Shown here: one piece after another, positions 34,643 through 43,759 of the stretch | How the letters are laid out: every line of letters begins with the position of its first letter | Numbering within the stretch: the first letter of the stretch is position 1 | Assembly: GCA_002317295.1 (NCBI GenBank) | Contig: DCIY01000016.1 | Span: 1-49,761, forward strand | Direction: 5' to 3' | Length of the DNA stretch: 49,761 nucleotides | Origin: Bacteroidales bacterium UBA1714 | Lineage (GTDB): Bacteria > Bacteroidota > Bacteroidia > Bacteroidales > Paludibacteraceae | The notes under the pieces: model-generated | Told to the model about the DNA's origin: nothing | Database searches by the model: none | The model's input: only the letters and a program-made list of their open reading frames with translations | Translations under genes and position numbers: made by a program

Positions 34643-35086
34643 ATGAGATATTATACAATCGAAAAAGACGAAAAAGACACCCTCAATCTGCGTTACAGTG
34701 ACGGAAGCATGGGCAAATTATCGGACATACTTATTCCCGGCAAAAGGGTGTATGCTTTTCATGCCTGTATGGGCGCAGGCAAAACGACCAGCATTACTCA
34801 ACTGTGCAAAGAGTTGGGAACCGAAGATGTGGTCAACTCTCCCACATTTGCCATTGTCAATGTATACGATATAGCCAACCATCAACAGGTTTATCATTTT
34901 GATTGTTATCGTCTCAAGGACATTCGCGAAGCCATTGATTTTGGAGCAGAAGAATATCTGTATTCAGGTCAATATTGTTTTATCGAATGGCCGGATATTA
35001 TGGAACCGCTATTACCGGAAGATACCGTACATATTTATATTGAGGTACAGGAAGATGGCAGTCGTCGATTAGGAATAGAAGAATAA
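34643..35086 (+). CDS. tsaE: tRNA threonylcarbamoyladenosine biosynthesis ATPase TsaE
   Basis: A 147-aa small P-loop ATPase that supports t6A37 formation with TsaB/TsaD. The Walker A is ACMGAGKTT (about residues 42-50), followed by the family hallmarks NSPTFAIVNVYD, YHFDCYRLKD and FIEWPD. The ATG at 34643 fits family length. An alternative in-frame ATG at 34601, overlapping uvrC, would add 14 residues and cannot be excluded. The next gene starts right after the stop. Confidence 0.9.
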   Translation: MRYYTIEKDEKDTLNLRYSDGSMGKLSDILIPGKRVYAFHACMGAGKTTSITQLCKELGTEDVVNSPTFAIVNVYDIANHQQVYHFDCYRLKDIREAIDFGAEEYLYSGQYCFIEWPDIMEPLLPEDTVHIYIEVQEDGSRRLGIEE

Positions 35087-35890
35087 ATGAAACGAACAGG
35101 ATTGATCATTGTAACCTTGTTGCTGCTGACCATACCACCCATGGGCGCACAAAATGTGGAACATCGAGATGTTCTGCAAGTGAGTTTTGGAGGTATATGG
35201 CAGCAGGATCAGTACTTGAGTCCGTTGATGTATCAGGGATTGCAAGCAGGAATCAGCAACGAGTGGTGGCAGGATTTCAATCATGAACACTGGTCCCATG
35301 TGGGGAGTGTAGCTGCTAATTTTGGGTGGTCGCATTCTCAGATGCAAACCAATCGGTTGTATCAGGCTCAAATCCAGTTTGGTTGGGGAGGATACTATCA
35401 TTGGGACTGGAAACCGCAGGGATGGCAGGTTTTGGTAGGACCCTATCTGAATATAGATATTGCTCCTCGATATCATGTAGCCAATGTGAATAAACCTTTT
35501 TCCATTGATTTGGCTGCAGATATCATGGCGATGGCGGGGGTAAGTTATGGATGGAAATACCGCAACACATCTTATCGGGTGCAATACCTGGTGAAGGCCA
35601 ATGTGATCGGGGTGGATTGGGTGCCGGACTATTGGGAATCGTATTATGAGATTAGTGAAGGGGTAATGGGTCAGGTACGATGCAGCGGGGTGTGGAACCA
35701 TCGAACACTGAACCAACAGATTCATTTGGATATGCAATTTGCGCATTCCACCTGGCGCATAGGCGTGAGGCACGAATATAAGGAGTATGGAATCCAAAAC
35801 ATGATGTTTTCCACCGAGCAGGTGAGTGCAGTCATTGGCTGCATCTTTCATTATCGGTTACACCCCAATAAAAGTTTGGTTAACGAATGA
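35087..35890 (+). CDS. DUF3316-like outer-membrane or periplasmic protein
   Basis: A 267-aa protein with a signal peptide (KRTGLIIVTLLLLTIPPMGA). The mature part is rich in aromatic residues and alternating polar/hydrophobic strands (GWGGYYHWDWKPQGWQVLVG, WRIGVRHEYKEYG), consistent with a beta-barrel. It looks like DUF3316, a Bacteroidota family of unknown function. There is no lipobox. It begins 1 nt after tsaE, and its stop overlaps the S41 peptidase start by 4 nt, so it is probably co-expressed with that lipoprotein. Substrate and role are unknown. Confidence 0.72.
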   Translation: MKRTGLIIVTLLLLTIPPMGAQNVEHRDVLQVSFGGIWQQDQYLSPLMYQGLQAGISNEWWQDFNHEHWSHVGSVAANFGWSHSQMQTNRLYQAQIQFGWGGYYHWDWKPQGWQVLVGPYLNIDIAPRYHVANVNKPFSIDLAADIMAMAGVSYGWKYRNTSYRVQYLVKANVIGVDWVPDYWESYYEISEGVMGQVRCSGVWNHRTLNQQIHLDMQFAHSTWRIGVRHEYKEYGIQNMMFSTEQVSAVIGCIFHYRLHPNKSLVNE

Positions 35891-36897
35891 AAAAAATTCT
35901 ATACATAGGGATAGCAATACTCGGTTTGAGTGCTTGTACCCATTCGTTTGAAGGGGTGGAGAACAACACACCTGTGGGAAACATGGAGAGTCTGTGGAGA
36001 ACCATAGATCAAAAATACTGTTTTGTAGAGGAGAAAAATGTGGATTGGCAGATGGTTCATGACACCATATTACCCAAAGTACAATTGCTCCAAGCAGATG
36101 ATTATTTGGGGTTATTTGATGTATTGGGACAGATGCTCAATGAACTGAAAGATGGTCATGTTAACCTGATGTCCAGTTTTGATGTATCCCGTTATGACGG
36201 ATGGTATGCTCCGTATGCAGAGAATTTTGATTGGGACCTGATTGAATCTCACTACGTCCCCAACTATCGCACAGCTGGCGGATTATATTATAGTGTATTG
36301 CCGGATACCACGGTGGGATATGTGTATTGTCCGTCGTTTGAAAACGCCATTGGAGGTGCACATATGGCGTATATCTTACGATCGATGAGAAATTGTCAAG
36401 GGATGATTGTGGATGTTCGGAATAATGGTGGAGGCAGTTTGGAATATGCTCATGCATTGGCCGCAACGTTTTTTGACAGCACTCAGGTAGTGGGATACTG
36501 GCAACACAAAAATGGGGTGGAGCACGATGCCTTCTCCGAACTGGTAGAACAAAAAATAGACACCGAAGATATGGGCAGTAAATGGTTACGCCCTGTAGTG
36601 GTGCTGACCAATCGCCGGTCATATTCTGCCACTAATTTCTTTATCAGTGCCATGCGTTATGCCCAACGAAGTACCTTGGTGGGTGACAAGAGTGGTGGAG
36701 GGGGAGGAATGCCATTAAGTTATGAATTGCCCAACGGGTGGATTGTACGATTTAGCAGTGTCAGGATGGTGGACAAAAACTATCACAGTATCGAGGAGGG
36801 TATTGCACCCGATATCTATGTGACACAAGTCAGTAAAGATAAGGATGATATGATTGAAAAAGCAATAGAAGTTATTCATAAGTATTACCAACGATGA
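35887..36897 (+). CDS. S41-family peptidase lipoprotein
   Basis: A 336-aa predicted C-terminal-processing-type serine protease, lipid-anchored (lipobox AILGLSAC, Cys about residue 17). The N-terminal helical region (about 30-110, QKYCFVEEKNVDWQMVHDTI) is of the tricorn-core type. The catalytic part has VDVRNNGGGS, then NRRSYSATNFF with the likely active-site Ser, and GDKSGGGGGMP with the likely Lys. No PDZ domain was recognised between them. It probably trims envelope proteins. It overlaps lolD by 4 nt. Confidence 0.88.
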   Translation: MKKILYIGIAILGLSACTHSFEGVENNTPVGNMESLWRTIDQKYCFVEEKNVDWQMVHDTILPKVQLLQADDYLGLFDVLGQMLNELKDGHVNLMSSFDVSRYDGWYAPYAENFDWDLIESHYVPNYRTAGGLYYSVLPDTTVGYVYCPSFENAIGGAHMAYILRSMRNCQGMIVDVRNNGGGSLEYAHALAATFFDSTQVVGYWQHKNGVEHDAFSELVEQKIDTEDMGSKWLRPVVVLTNRRSYSATNFFISAMRYAQRSTLVGDKSGGGGGMPLSYELPNGWIVRFSSVRMVDKNYHSIEEGIAPDIYVTQVSKDKDDMIEKAIEVIHKYYQR

Positions 36898-37544
36898 TTG
36901 AAGTTAAAAATGTATATAAGCGGTTTGGTTCGCTGGAAGTATTGCGAGGTATCAACCTGGAAGTGAAGCACAAAGAGATTGTGGCCATCGTGGGTAAGAG
37001 TGGCGCCGGTAAATCCACATTGCTGCAGATTATCGGCAGTTTGGATCAACCCGACAGCGGAAGTGTGGTGATAGATGGCGTCGATTTGAGTCAAATGAAT
37101 GAAAAAGAGTTGGCACATTTCAGGAATCATCATATTGGATTTATATTTCAGTTTCATCAGTTATTGCCCGAGTTTACCGCCTTGGAAAATGTGATGATGC
37201 CCGCTTTGATTGCCGGTGAAAATCGAAACCAAACCGAGCAAAAAGCCGCCCAATTATTGGAGCGTCTGGGATTGGAAGACCGATTGAACCATAAACCCCA
37301 GCAGTTGAGTGGAGGTGAAAAACAACGAGTAGCCGCAGCACGGGCAATGATTATGAATCCCAGCATCATATTGGCAGACGAACCCACAGGCAGTCTGGAT
37401 GAAAAAAACAAACAGGAATTATGTGATTTGTTACAAAAAATGCACCAGGAAATGGGGCAAACCATCTTATTGGTAACCCATGATAAGGATATGACCCATT
37501 GGTGTGACCGAATATTGGAGATACAAGATGGAAAAATGGTATAG
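36894..37544 (+). CDS. lolD: LolD-type ABC transporter ATP-binding protein
   Basis: A 216-aa ATPase of the LolD/MacB subfamily, which powers lipoprotein release from the inner membrane or related export. Motifs are Walker A GKSGAGKST (about 36-44), QLSGGEKQRVAAARA (signature) and ILADEPTGSLDE (Walker B), plus the H-loop VTHDKD. No LolC/E permease gene is adjacent, so the partner must be elsewhere. It overlaps the S41 gene by 4 nt and gldB by 17 nt, which suggests a link with lipoprotein traffic. Confidence 0.92.
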   Translation: MIEVKNVYKRFGSLEVLRGINLEVKHKEIVAIVGKSGAGKSTLLQIIGSLDQPDSGSVVIDGVDLSQMNEKELAHFRNHHIGFIFQFHQLLPEFTALENVMMPALIAGENRNQTEQKAAQLLERLGLEDRLNHKPQQLSGGEKQRVAAARAMIMNPSIILADEPTGSLDEKNKQELCDLLQKMHQEMGQTILLVTHDKDMTHWCDRILEIQDGKMV

Positions 37545-38538
37545 TTGGATAGTGATGGGAATGGTAGTGCTAATGACCGGGTGTCATGGCACTGGCGAGT
37601 ATTTTCCCAAAAAGATAGCACCCGTAGAGATTCCTATTGTTCGATTTGACCAGGCGTTAATGAATGTCAACCGAGCAACGGCTCATCAGGATATAGCCTA
37701 TCTGATAGAGGAATATGAAGATATGATGCCGGTGTTTATGGAAGATATTCTGGGTATCAATCGATGGGACACAGCCTATTTGGCCCAAGCCTTACCCGAT
37801 TTTTTGGAAGATACGGTGTACGGATTTCACCAAACCAATCTAGATGCCAAGGTGATGTTTAGTGACACACGAGAGTTGGAACAGGCATTGAATCGGGGAT
37901 TTGCCCGTGTTCATTATCTCTATCCTGATTGGGAATTGCCCTCGATTTATTTTTATATTTCCGGATTTAACGCTTCCTTACTATTTGTGAGTGATGATAT
38001 CGCCGTTGGCGTGGATATGTACTTGGGAAGTGATTATCCGATGTACAATCGAGTGGTGTATGATTATCAAAAAATCACCATGCGAAAAGAATGTATCCCA
38101 ACGGATATCATCAGTGCATATCTGTTTCGCCATATTCCCTATACCAGTACCAAATCACGGTTATTGGAGAATATGATTTATCGAGGCAAGATTATGTTCC
38201 TGCTTTCGCTCATTATGGACGAGGAAAAGGAATGGGAGGTGATGGGATACACTCAAGAGCAATGGAAATGGTGTGAAAAGTATGAACGCAGCATTTGGTA
38301 TAAAATAATGGATCAAAAAGATTTATTTAAGACTGAAAATATGGTGCTCACCTCCTATTTAAATGACGGACCCTTTACGGCAGACATATCTCAAGAGGCT
38401 CCTGGGCGATTGGGAACCTGGTTAGGTTGGCGAATTGTGGCCTCGTATATGAAGCATAACCCTCAAGTGAGTCTGCAAGAACTGATGGATGAAGGAGATG
38501 CTCAATCTATTTTGGAAAACAGTTATTATAAACCATGA
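37528..38538 (+). CDS. gldB: Gliding motility lipoprotein GldB
   Basis: A 336-aa lipoprotein with lipobox VVLMTGC (Cys about residue 19). The body has the GldB-type helical domain (IVRFDQALMNVN, then DFLEDTVYGFHQ, YFYISGFNASLLFVSDDIAVGVDMYLG, and a later GRLGTWLGWRIV). GldB is needed for gliding in Flavobacterium; in Bacteroidales it is kept without gliding and may act in envelope or type IX secretion biology. The ATG at 37528 was chosen because it begins the signal peptide. It overlaps lolD by 17 nt and sufS by 4 nt. Confidence 0.88.
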   Translation: MEKWYSWIVMGMVVLMTGCHGTGEYFPKKIAPVEIPIVRFDQALMNVNRATAHQDIAYLIEEYEDMMPVFMEDILGINRWDTAYLAQALPDFLEDTVYGFHQTNLDAKVMFSDTRELEQALNRGFARVHYLYPDWELPSIYFYISGFNASLLFVSDDIAVGVDMYLGSDYPMYNRVVYDYQKITMRKECIPTDIISAYLFRHIPYTSTKSRLLENMIYRGKIMFLLSLIMDEEKEWEVMGYTQEQWKWCEKYERSIWYKIMDQKDLFKTENMVLTSYLNDGPFTADISQEAPGRLGTWLGWRIVASYMKHNPQVSLQELMDEGDAQSILENSYYKP

Positions 38539-39746
38539 ACAGAGCCGATTTTCCCATATTAAGTGAACAGGTTCACCATCAAAAGTTGGTTTACCTGGAC
38601 AATGCCGCCACCACCCAAAAGCCCCAAGTGGTTTTGGATGCGATAACGGATGCCTATACCCATTGGAATGCCAATATCCATCGTGGAGTGCATCATCTCA
38701 GTCAGGTAGCAACCGCCAAGCATGAACGGGCAAGAGAACAAGTGGCAGCTTTTTTAGGTGCCAAGCAAGCCAAGGAAATCATTTTTACCAAAGGCACTAC
38801 GGACAGTATCAATATGCTGGCTTTCGCTTTTGGCGAAGCCATGGTGCATGAAGGTGATGAGATTGTGGTTAGTGCTTGTGAACACCATTCCAATATCGTT
38901 CCATGGCAGATGTTGTGCCAACGCAAGAAAGCAGTGCTTAAAGTCATTCCACTGATAGGAGACAAACAATTGGATTTGGCAGCTTATAGCGCCTTGTTAT
39001 CGGACAAAACCAAACTGGTGTCTATCGCTCAGGTGAGCAATGTGTTAGGTATCATTGCTCCTGTAAAACAAATGATAGATATAGCACATCACCGTCATAT
39101 TCCGGTACTGGTAGATGGTGCTCAAAGTGCTGCGCATCTGATGGTAAATGTGCAAGAATTGGATTGTGATTTTTTTGCCTGCTCTGCGCACAAAATGTAT
39201 GGTCCGACGGGTTTGGGAGTATTATATGGCAAGGCAGAATGGTTGGAACAATTGCCTCCGGCAGAGGGAGGTGGGGAGATGATAGAACATGTACGTTGGG
39301 AAAACACCACGTACAATACGCTTCCTTATAAATTTGAAGCCGGAACTCCTAATTTCATAGGCAGTTATGTCTTTGGCAAGGCCCTTGAGTATATGGAATC
39401 GATTGGAAGAGAGAAGATTGTGGCTTACGAAAGCGAATTAACTCGTTATTTGGAGGAACAACTTCTTGGAATAGACGGCATACAAGTATATGCACAAGGA
39501 GAAGAAAAAGCAGGCGTTGTATCGTTTAATCGCGTGGTGCCCACGCTCATTCATCCATTTGACCTTGGAACACTGTTGGACCAGCAGGGAGTAGCTGTAA
39601 GAACCGGTCACCACTGTGCCGAACCCTTGATTGACTACCTGGGTGTACCGGGAACTGTGCGGGCTTCCATTGGGTTGTATACAGAGAAGGAAGATATTGA
39701 TCGGTTGATTGCTGCACTTAAGCGGGCTATTATGATGTTGGGTTAA
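38535..39746 (+). CDS. sufS: SufS-type cysteine desulfurase
   Basis: A 403-aa PLP enzyme that takes sulfur from cysteine for Fe-S cluster assembly. It has YLDNAATTQKP near the start, the PLP-lysine motif FACSAHKMYGPTGLGVLYG (about 214-232), and the active-site Cys in RTGHHCAEP (about residue 358), as in group II enzymes. No sufBCD or sufE is beside it; instead it sits in the envelope-gene part of the run. It overlaps gldB by 4 nt and shares one base with the next gene. Confidence 0.95.
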   Translation: MNRADFPILSEQVHHQKLVYLDNAATTQKPQVVLDAITDAYTHWNANIHRGVHHLSQVATAKHERAREQVAAFLGAKQAKEIIFTKGTTDSINMLAFAFGEAMVHEGDEIVVSACEHHSNIVPWQMLCQRKKAVLKVIPLIGDKQLDLAAYSALLSDKTKLVSIAQVSNVLGIIAPVKQMIDIAHHRHIPVLVDGAQSAAHLMVNVQELDCDFFACSAHKMYGPTGLGVLYGKAEWLEQLPPAEGGGEMIEHVRWENTTYNTLPYKFEAGTPNFIGSYVFGKALEYMESIGREKIVAYESELTRYLEEQLLGIDGIQVYAQGEEKAGVVSFNRVVPTLIHPFDLGTLLDQQGVAVRTGHHCAEPLIDYLGVPGTVRASIGLYTEKEDIDRLIAALKRAIMMLG

Positions 39747-40669
39747 TGTATAAGTGGTTGCTCATAGGGTTGAGTGTATGGTGGTGCGTAAGTGTTACTC
39801 AGGCATGGACCATCATGAGTTACAATGTGGAAAATCTATTTGATTATCATAAGGACAGCCTCAAGAACGATGATGAATTTACCCCCGGAGGGGCCAGGCA
39901 TTGGACATATGCCCGTTATCAAACGAAAGTGGAGCAAATTGCGAGGGTGATTTGTGCTGTGGGAGAAAATGAAATGCCTGCCATTGTAGGATTGTGCGAA
40001 GTGGAAAATGACTATTGTTTACGAGGGCTATGCTATCCGTTACGCCGCTATCCCTATCGAAGTATTCATTTTGAAAGCCCAGATGAGCGAGGCGTGGATG
40101 TCGCCCTATTGTATAACCCACGGACCTTTTGTGTGTTGGACTCTATGGCTTTGGCGGTGGATTTGGGAGAAGATAAAACGCGAGATATTTTGTATGTGTC
40201 AGGGGTGATGGATGGAAGCGATACCCTGCATGTTTTTGTATGCCATTTGCCATCCATGTTAGGGGGAAAAGCCACTTCGGAGTGGAAACGACAAACGGCC
40301 AAAAGAGTGATTCTAAACAAAGTGAATGATATATTAGAGATACAACCAAACGCGAAGATGGTCGTGATGGGAGATATGAATGATGCACCTCATGAAGATA
40401 TTCCTGGGATGAATAATCTAATGATACCATTGGAGCGACAAGGGATGGGAAGTCATCGTTATCATGGTATTTGGACCTGTTTGGATCAGTTTTATGTATC
40501 GGATGCTTTGGTTCAACAGTGTCAAGCCGACATCTATAATGCACCATTTTTATTGGAAGACGACAACAAATACCTGGGTGTCAAACCCAAACGAACCTTT
40601 ATTGGTTATCAGTATCACGCAGATGGATTCAGTGACCATTTGCCGATTCTATTAACAACGAATGATTGA
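39746..40669 (+). CDS. Endonuclease/exonuclease/phosphatase-family secreted protein
   Basis: A 307-aa EEP-fold hydrolase with a signal peptide (YKWLLIGLSVWWCVSVTQA). The catalytic pattern is visible: TIMSYNVENLFD (Asn), IVGLCEVEND (the metal-binding Glu), VVMGDMNDAP (Asp/Asn pair) and DGFSDHLPIL (terminal Asp-His). Such proteins cleave DNA, RNA or phosphoesters outside the cytoplasm. Substrate is unknown. The start overlaps the sufS stop by one base (TAATG), and the Fn3-like protein gene begins 6 nt downstream. Confidence 0.88.
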   Translation: MYKWLLIGLSVWWCVSVTQAWTIMSYNVENLFDYHKDSLKNDDEFTPGGARHWTYARYQTKVEQIARVICAVGENEMPAIVGLCEVENDYCLRGLCYPLRRYPYRSIHFESPDERGVDVALLYNPRTFCVLDSMALAVDLGEDKTRDILYVSGVMDGSDTLHVFVCHLPSMLGGKATSEWKRQTAKRVILNKVNDILEIQPNAKMVVMGDMNDAPHEDIPGMNNLMIPLERQGMGSHRYHGIWTCLDQFYVSDALVQQCQADIYNAPFLLEDDNKYLGVKPKRTFIGYQYHADGFSDHLPILLTTND

Positions 40670-40675
40670 GAGACT

Positions 40676-42940
40676 ATGAAGAAATTGCTATTTTTTGTTT
40701 TTGCTGTAGTAAGTTCCCAACTATGGGCACTGAATGCCCCTAATCCTACCAAACCGAGCACTGGGATAAGCAATGCCTATACGCGACAACAGTTCTATTG
40801 GGAACTGGTGGCGGATGCCGGCAGTTATGAACTGCAAGTAGATACCACTAAAGCATTTAATTCACCCTTGCTGGTAGAACGCACGTTTTCTAGTAACTCA
40901 CAGCAGTATGTATATCATTTCCACTACAACACCCATTACTACTGGCGGATGCGGTCGGTATCGAAGACCGATACGGATGTGAAGTCAGATTGGTGCTCAA
41001 TACGGGAGTTTACCACCTTAAGTCAAGTGGATTTGGTGACCCCAAATCAGCCTGATGGTGCGCGATACTACTACCCCTCGCAAACTTTCAAATGGAAAAA
41101 CAGCTATGGCAGTACCCGTTATGTCATCGAGATTGATACCGTACCTACCTTTGATTCCCAAGCAAATTATCGCACGACATATAGTTCTTATGCCAGCAAT
41201 ACCACAGAACAACTCACGAAAGAGATCGGTAATCTGTATCTGAATTGCACCTGTTATTGGCGTGTGAAAGCCTATAACAACAGTGATAGCAGCGCGTGGA
41301 GCGAGGTGTATCAGTTTCCAACCATTGCCCGCATTCAGGGTACATCGCCCAAGGATTTAGACAACGCAAAAACTTCGCTCACTTTTTATTGGGAGTATAA
41401 AGCTGGTCTGAACAAAGTGATTATCGAATTGGATACAACCAATCGTTTTAACTCGCCTGCCAAAAGAACGGTGCAATCCAGTGGAAGCAGTCAGGATTAT
41501 TGCTACACGACTATCTCGGAACTATATTTCGGCAAGGATTATTACTGGCGCATAAAAGGATATCACAGCAAGGATACCACCGATTGGTCGAATGTACTGC
41601 ACTTTAAGACCTACAACCATTGCAACCTGTCCTCTCCTGCGGATAGTGCAACAGGGCTATATACACAAGTTAGTTTATACTATTCCTTTGTCTCCGACAT
41701 TAGTAAGTATCAGGTGCAGTTGGACACGACGCCTCAATTCAACTCCAGCCAGCTGCAAACGCGGATGAGTTCGGCCGGCAGTTCAGATTACGCCTACGAG
41801 ATCTTCTCAGAGTTGCTGTTTGGACAGGACTTCTATTGGCGTGTCCGTCGCTGCCATAGCAAAGACACCAGCAATTGGTCGCAGACGCGGCTGTTCACCA
41901 CTGCAAAAGCATGTCCTCTCACACAATCTCCTACGGATAGTGCAACCGAAGTATCTACTTCGCCCTATCTGTATTTCAACACGGCTAAAGGTATATCCTA
42001 CTACCAGCAGCAGATAGACACAACACCACTATTCAATTCGCCCGTGATGGAGAATAAGATAGAAAAGTGCTCTTATGAGTCGGACTATAATTATAGCTCG
42101 TTTCATGACCTTTATTTTGGTACCACTTACTACCGTCGCACACGTCGATGCCATAGTAAAGACACATCGGACTGGTCTGTAACACGCTGTTTTACCACCA
42201 TTACTCGAGGCGCTTATAGTACCTCATACTCGATAGCTAAAGGGACAACGGGACAGAGTGTGACACCTAAGCTGTACTACGCTTACCGTAGTTACATTGA
42301 CTCGGTGGAGATACAGATAGACACCACCCTGAACTTTGATTCACCTTTGTTCGAATCGATTCGAGTGAAAGAGGCCAGCAGCCAGACCTACGCATATGAA
42401 GTGCCCAAGCGAACCCTTCTCTATGGCACCACCTATTATTGGCGCATTAGGGATATCCATTCCAAAGATATCAGCGACTGGACTGTGCCTCGCTATTTTA
42501 CCACCACCTACCAATTGTCACAACCGACCCTGTGTGAGCCAGCCAACCAAACTGTAGTCAATAATGGTGAAGTGGTTTATTTTGTGTGGAACACATGCGA
42601 AGATGCCACCCAATATGTTTACCAATTGAGCGACGATGGACAGTTTAACACCTATTTGCATCAGGAGACACTAACCGATACGACCACCCAACTGGTGCCC
42701 CCAGAGAATAGCATTCTCTATTGGCGTATACAAGCCATCAATGACAAAGGTCGTTCTCCATGGTCTGATGTGCGGGGAGTGAATACCACCACGCCACAAC
42801 CTACCCAGTTGAACGTAAACGTAAACGAAAACGAAAACCAGGCAAGGAAAATAATGGAAAACGGACATTTATACATCATCGTTGATGATAAACGATATGA
42901 CGCAACCGGACTATTGGCTATAAAAAAGCAAAAACAATGA
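40676..42940 (+). CDS. Secreted protein with seven Fn3/Ig-like repeats and shared C-terminal tail
   Basis: A 754-aa protein with a signal peptide (KKLLFFVFAVVSSQLWA). It is followed by about seven repeats of roughly 90-100 residues. Each has a strand-like EIDTTxxFNSP, a mid-turn and YYWRxRxxHSKDTSDWS ending in FTT, a fibronectin type III-like pattern. From about residue 713 the hexameric N-V-N-E linker (LNVNVNENENQ) leads to the tail NGHLYIIVDDKRYDATGLLA. The last 129 nt are nearly identical to the end of the 43760 gene. It is probably a cell-surface adhesin or filament-like protein. The stop overlaps the hydrolase start (ATGA). Function is unknown; the repeats could bind carbohydrate or protein. 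Confidence 0.82.
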   Translation: MKKLLFFVFAVVSSQLWALNAPNPTKPSTGISNAYTRQQFYWELVADAGSYELQVDTTKAFNSPLLVERTFSSNSQQYVYHFHYNTHYYWRMRSVSKTDTDVKSDWCSIREFTTLSQVDLVTPNQPDGARYYYPSQTFKWKNSYGSTRYVIEIDTVPTFDSQANYRTTYSSYASNTTEQLTKEIGNLYLNCTCYWRVKAYNNSDSSAWSEVYQFPTIARIQGTSPKDLDNAKTSLTFYWEYKAGLNKVIIELDTTNRFNSPAKRTVQSSGSSQDYCYTTISELYFGKDYYWRIKGYHSKDTTDWSNVLHFKTYNHCNLSSPADSATGLYTQVSLYYSFVSDISKYQVQLDTTPQFNSSQLQTRMSSAGSSDYAYEIFSELLFGQDFYWRVRRCHSKDTSNWSQTRLFTTAKACPLTQSPTDSATEVSTSPYLYFNTAKGISYYQQQIDTTPLFNSPVMENKIEKCSYESDYNYSSFHDLYFGTTYYRRTRRCHSKDTSDWSVTRCFTTITRGAYSTSYSIAKGTTGQSVTPKLYYAYRSYIDSVEIQIDTTLNFDSPLFESIRVKEASSQTYAYEVPKRTLLYGTTYYWRIRDIHSKDISDWTVPRYFTTTYQLSQPTLCEPANQTVVNNGEVVYFVWNTCEDATQYVYQLSDDGQFNTYLHQETLTDTTTQLVPPENSILYWRIQAINDKGRSPWSDVRGVNTTTPQPTQLNVNVNENENQARKIMENGHLYIIVDDKRYDATGLLAIKKQKQ
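42812..42838. repeat. Hexanucleotide microsatellite (AACGTA/AACGAA) in the Fn3-like gene
   Basis: Four to five tandem hexamers, AACGTA twice then AACGAA twice, encode an alternating Asn-Val/Asn-Glu linker. It is in-frame, so slippage would change length without loss of the tail. Confidence 0.75.
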
Positions 42941-43737
42941 CCGAAAAACTATTTACTACCCCCAATGGTATCATCCACTATTGGATGAATGAACACAAGG
43001 CAGAGCAACCGACATTGGTATTATTGCCAGGTTTGACGGCTGACCATCGACTGTTCGACAAACAGATTGAGGCTTTTCAGGATGCTTATAATTTTTTGGT
43101 GTGGGATGCCCCTGCACATGCTGCTTCGAGGCCCTTTACGCTTACGTTTCCGTTGGAGGACAAAGCCCGTTGGTTGCATGAGATTTTGGAAAAGGAACAT
43201 ATCTCTCATCCTATCCTAATCGGTCAGTCCATGGGAGGTTATGTGTCGCAAATGTACATGCAACTCTACCCTAACTCCGTGGAAAAGTTTATCTCTATTG
43301 ATTCAGCCCCTCTGCAACGAAAATACATGGCCCATTGGGAGATGTGGGCACTCAAACACACGGAAACGATGTACCGCTGGTATCCATGGAAAGCCCTGTT
43401 AAGAGATGGAGCCAGAGGATGTGCCGAGACCGAATATGGGCAACAACTTATGCGTGAAATGATGTGCAGCTATTCGCACGAGGAATATGCCAAACTGGCT
43501 GCTCATGGTTATCGGATGCTGGCCAATGCTGTGGAGGCAGATTTGCCCTACACAATCGATTGTCCTGCGCTATTGCTCTGCGGAGAAAAAGATAAAGCAG
43601 GTTCTGCCAAACGCTACAATCAAGAGTGGACCAAACATACGGGCATACCTTTGGTCTGGATTCCCAACGCAGGTCACAACAGCAATACCGACCAAGCAGA
43701 GTTTGTCAATCAGGAGATTGGCAAGTTTATTTTATAA
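42937..43737 (+). CDS. Alpha/beta-hydrolase fold protein
   Basis: A 266-aa hydrolase, probably cytoplasmic as no signal peptide is present. Features are LVLLPGLTADHRLF (the oxyanion loop), the nucleophile elbow GQSMGGYV (about residues 95-101), the acid in LLCGEKDKAGS and the His in NAGHNSN. It resembles esterase/lipase-type members; the substrate cannot be told. Its ATG overlaps the stop of the Fn3-like gene, and the paralogous Fn3-like gene begins 22 nt downstream, so it sits between two related secreted proteins. Confidence 0.88.
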   Translation: MTEKLFTTPNGIIHYWMNEHKAEQPTLVLLPGLTADHRLFDKQIEAFQDAYNFLVWDAPAHAASRPFTLTFPLEDKARWLHEILEKEHISHPILIGQSMGGYVSQMYMQLYPNSVEKFISIDSAPLQRKYMAHWEMWALKHTETMYRWYPWKALLRDGARGCAETEYGQQLMREMMCSYSHEEYAKLAAHGYRMLANAVEADLPYTIDCPALLLCGEKDKAGSAKRYNQEWTKHTGIPLVWIPNAGHNSNTDQAEFVNQEIGKFIL

Positions 43738-43759
43738 TATTGAAAAATACTTATTGAAA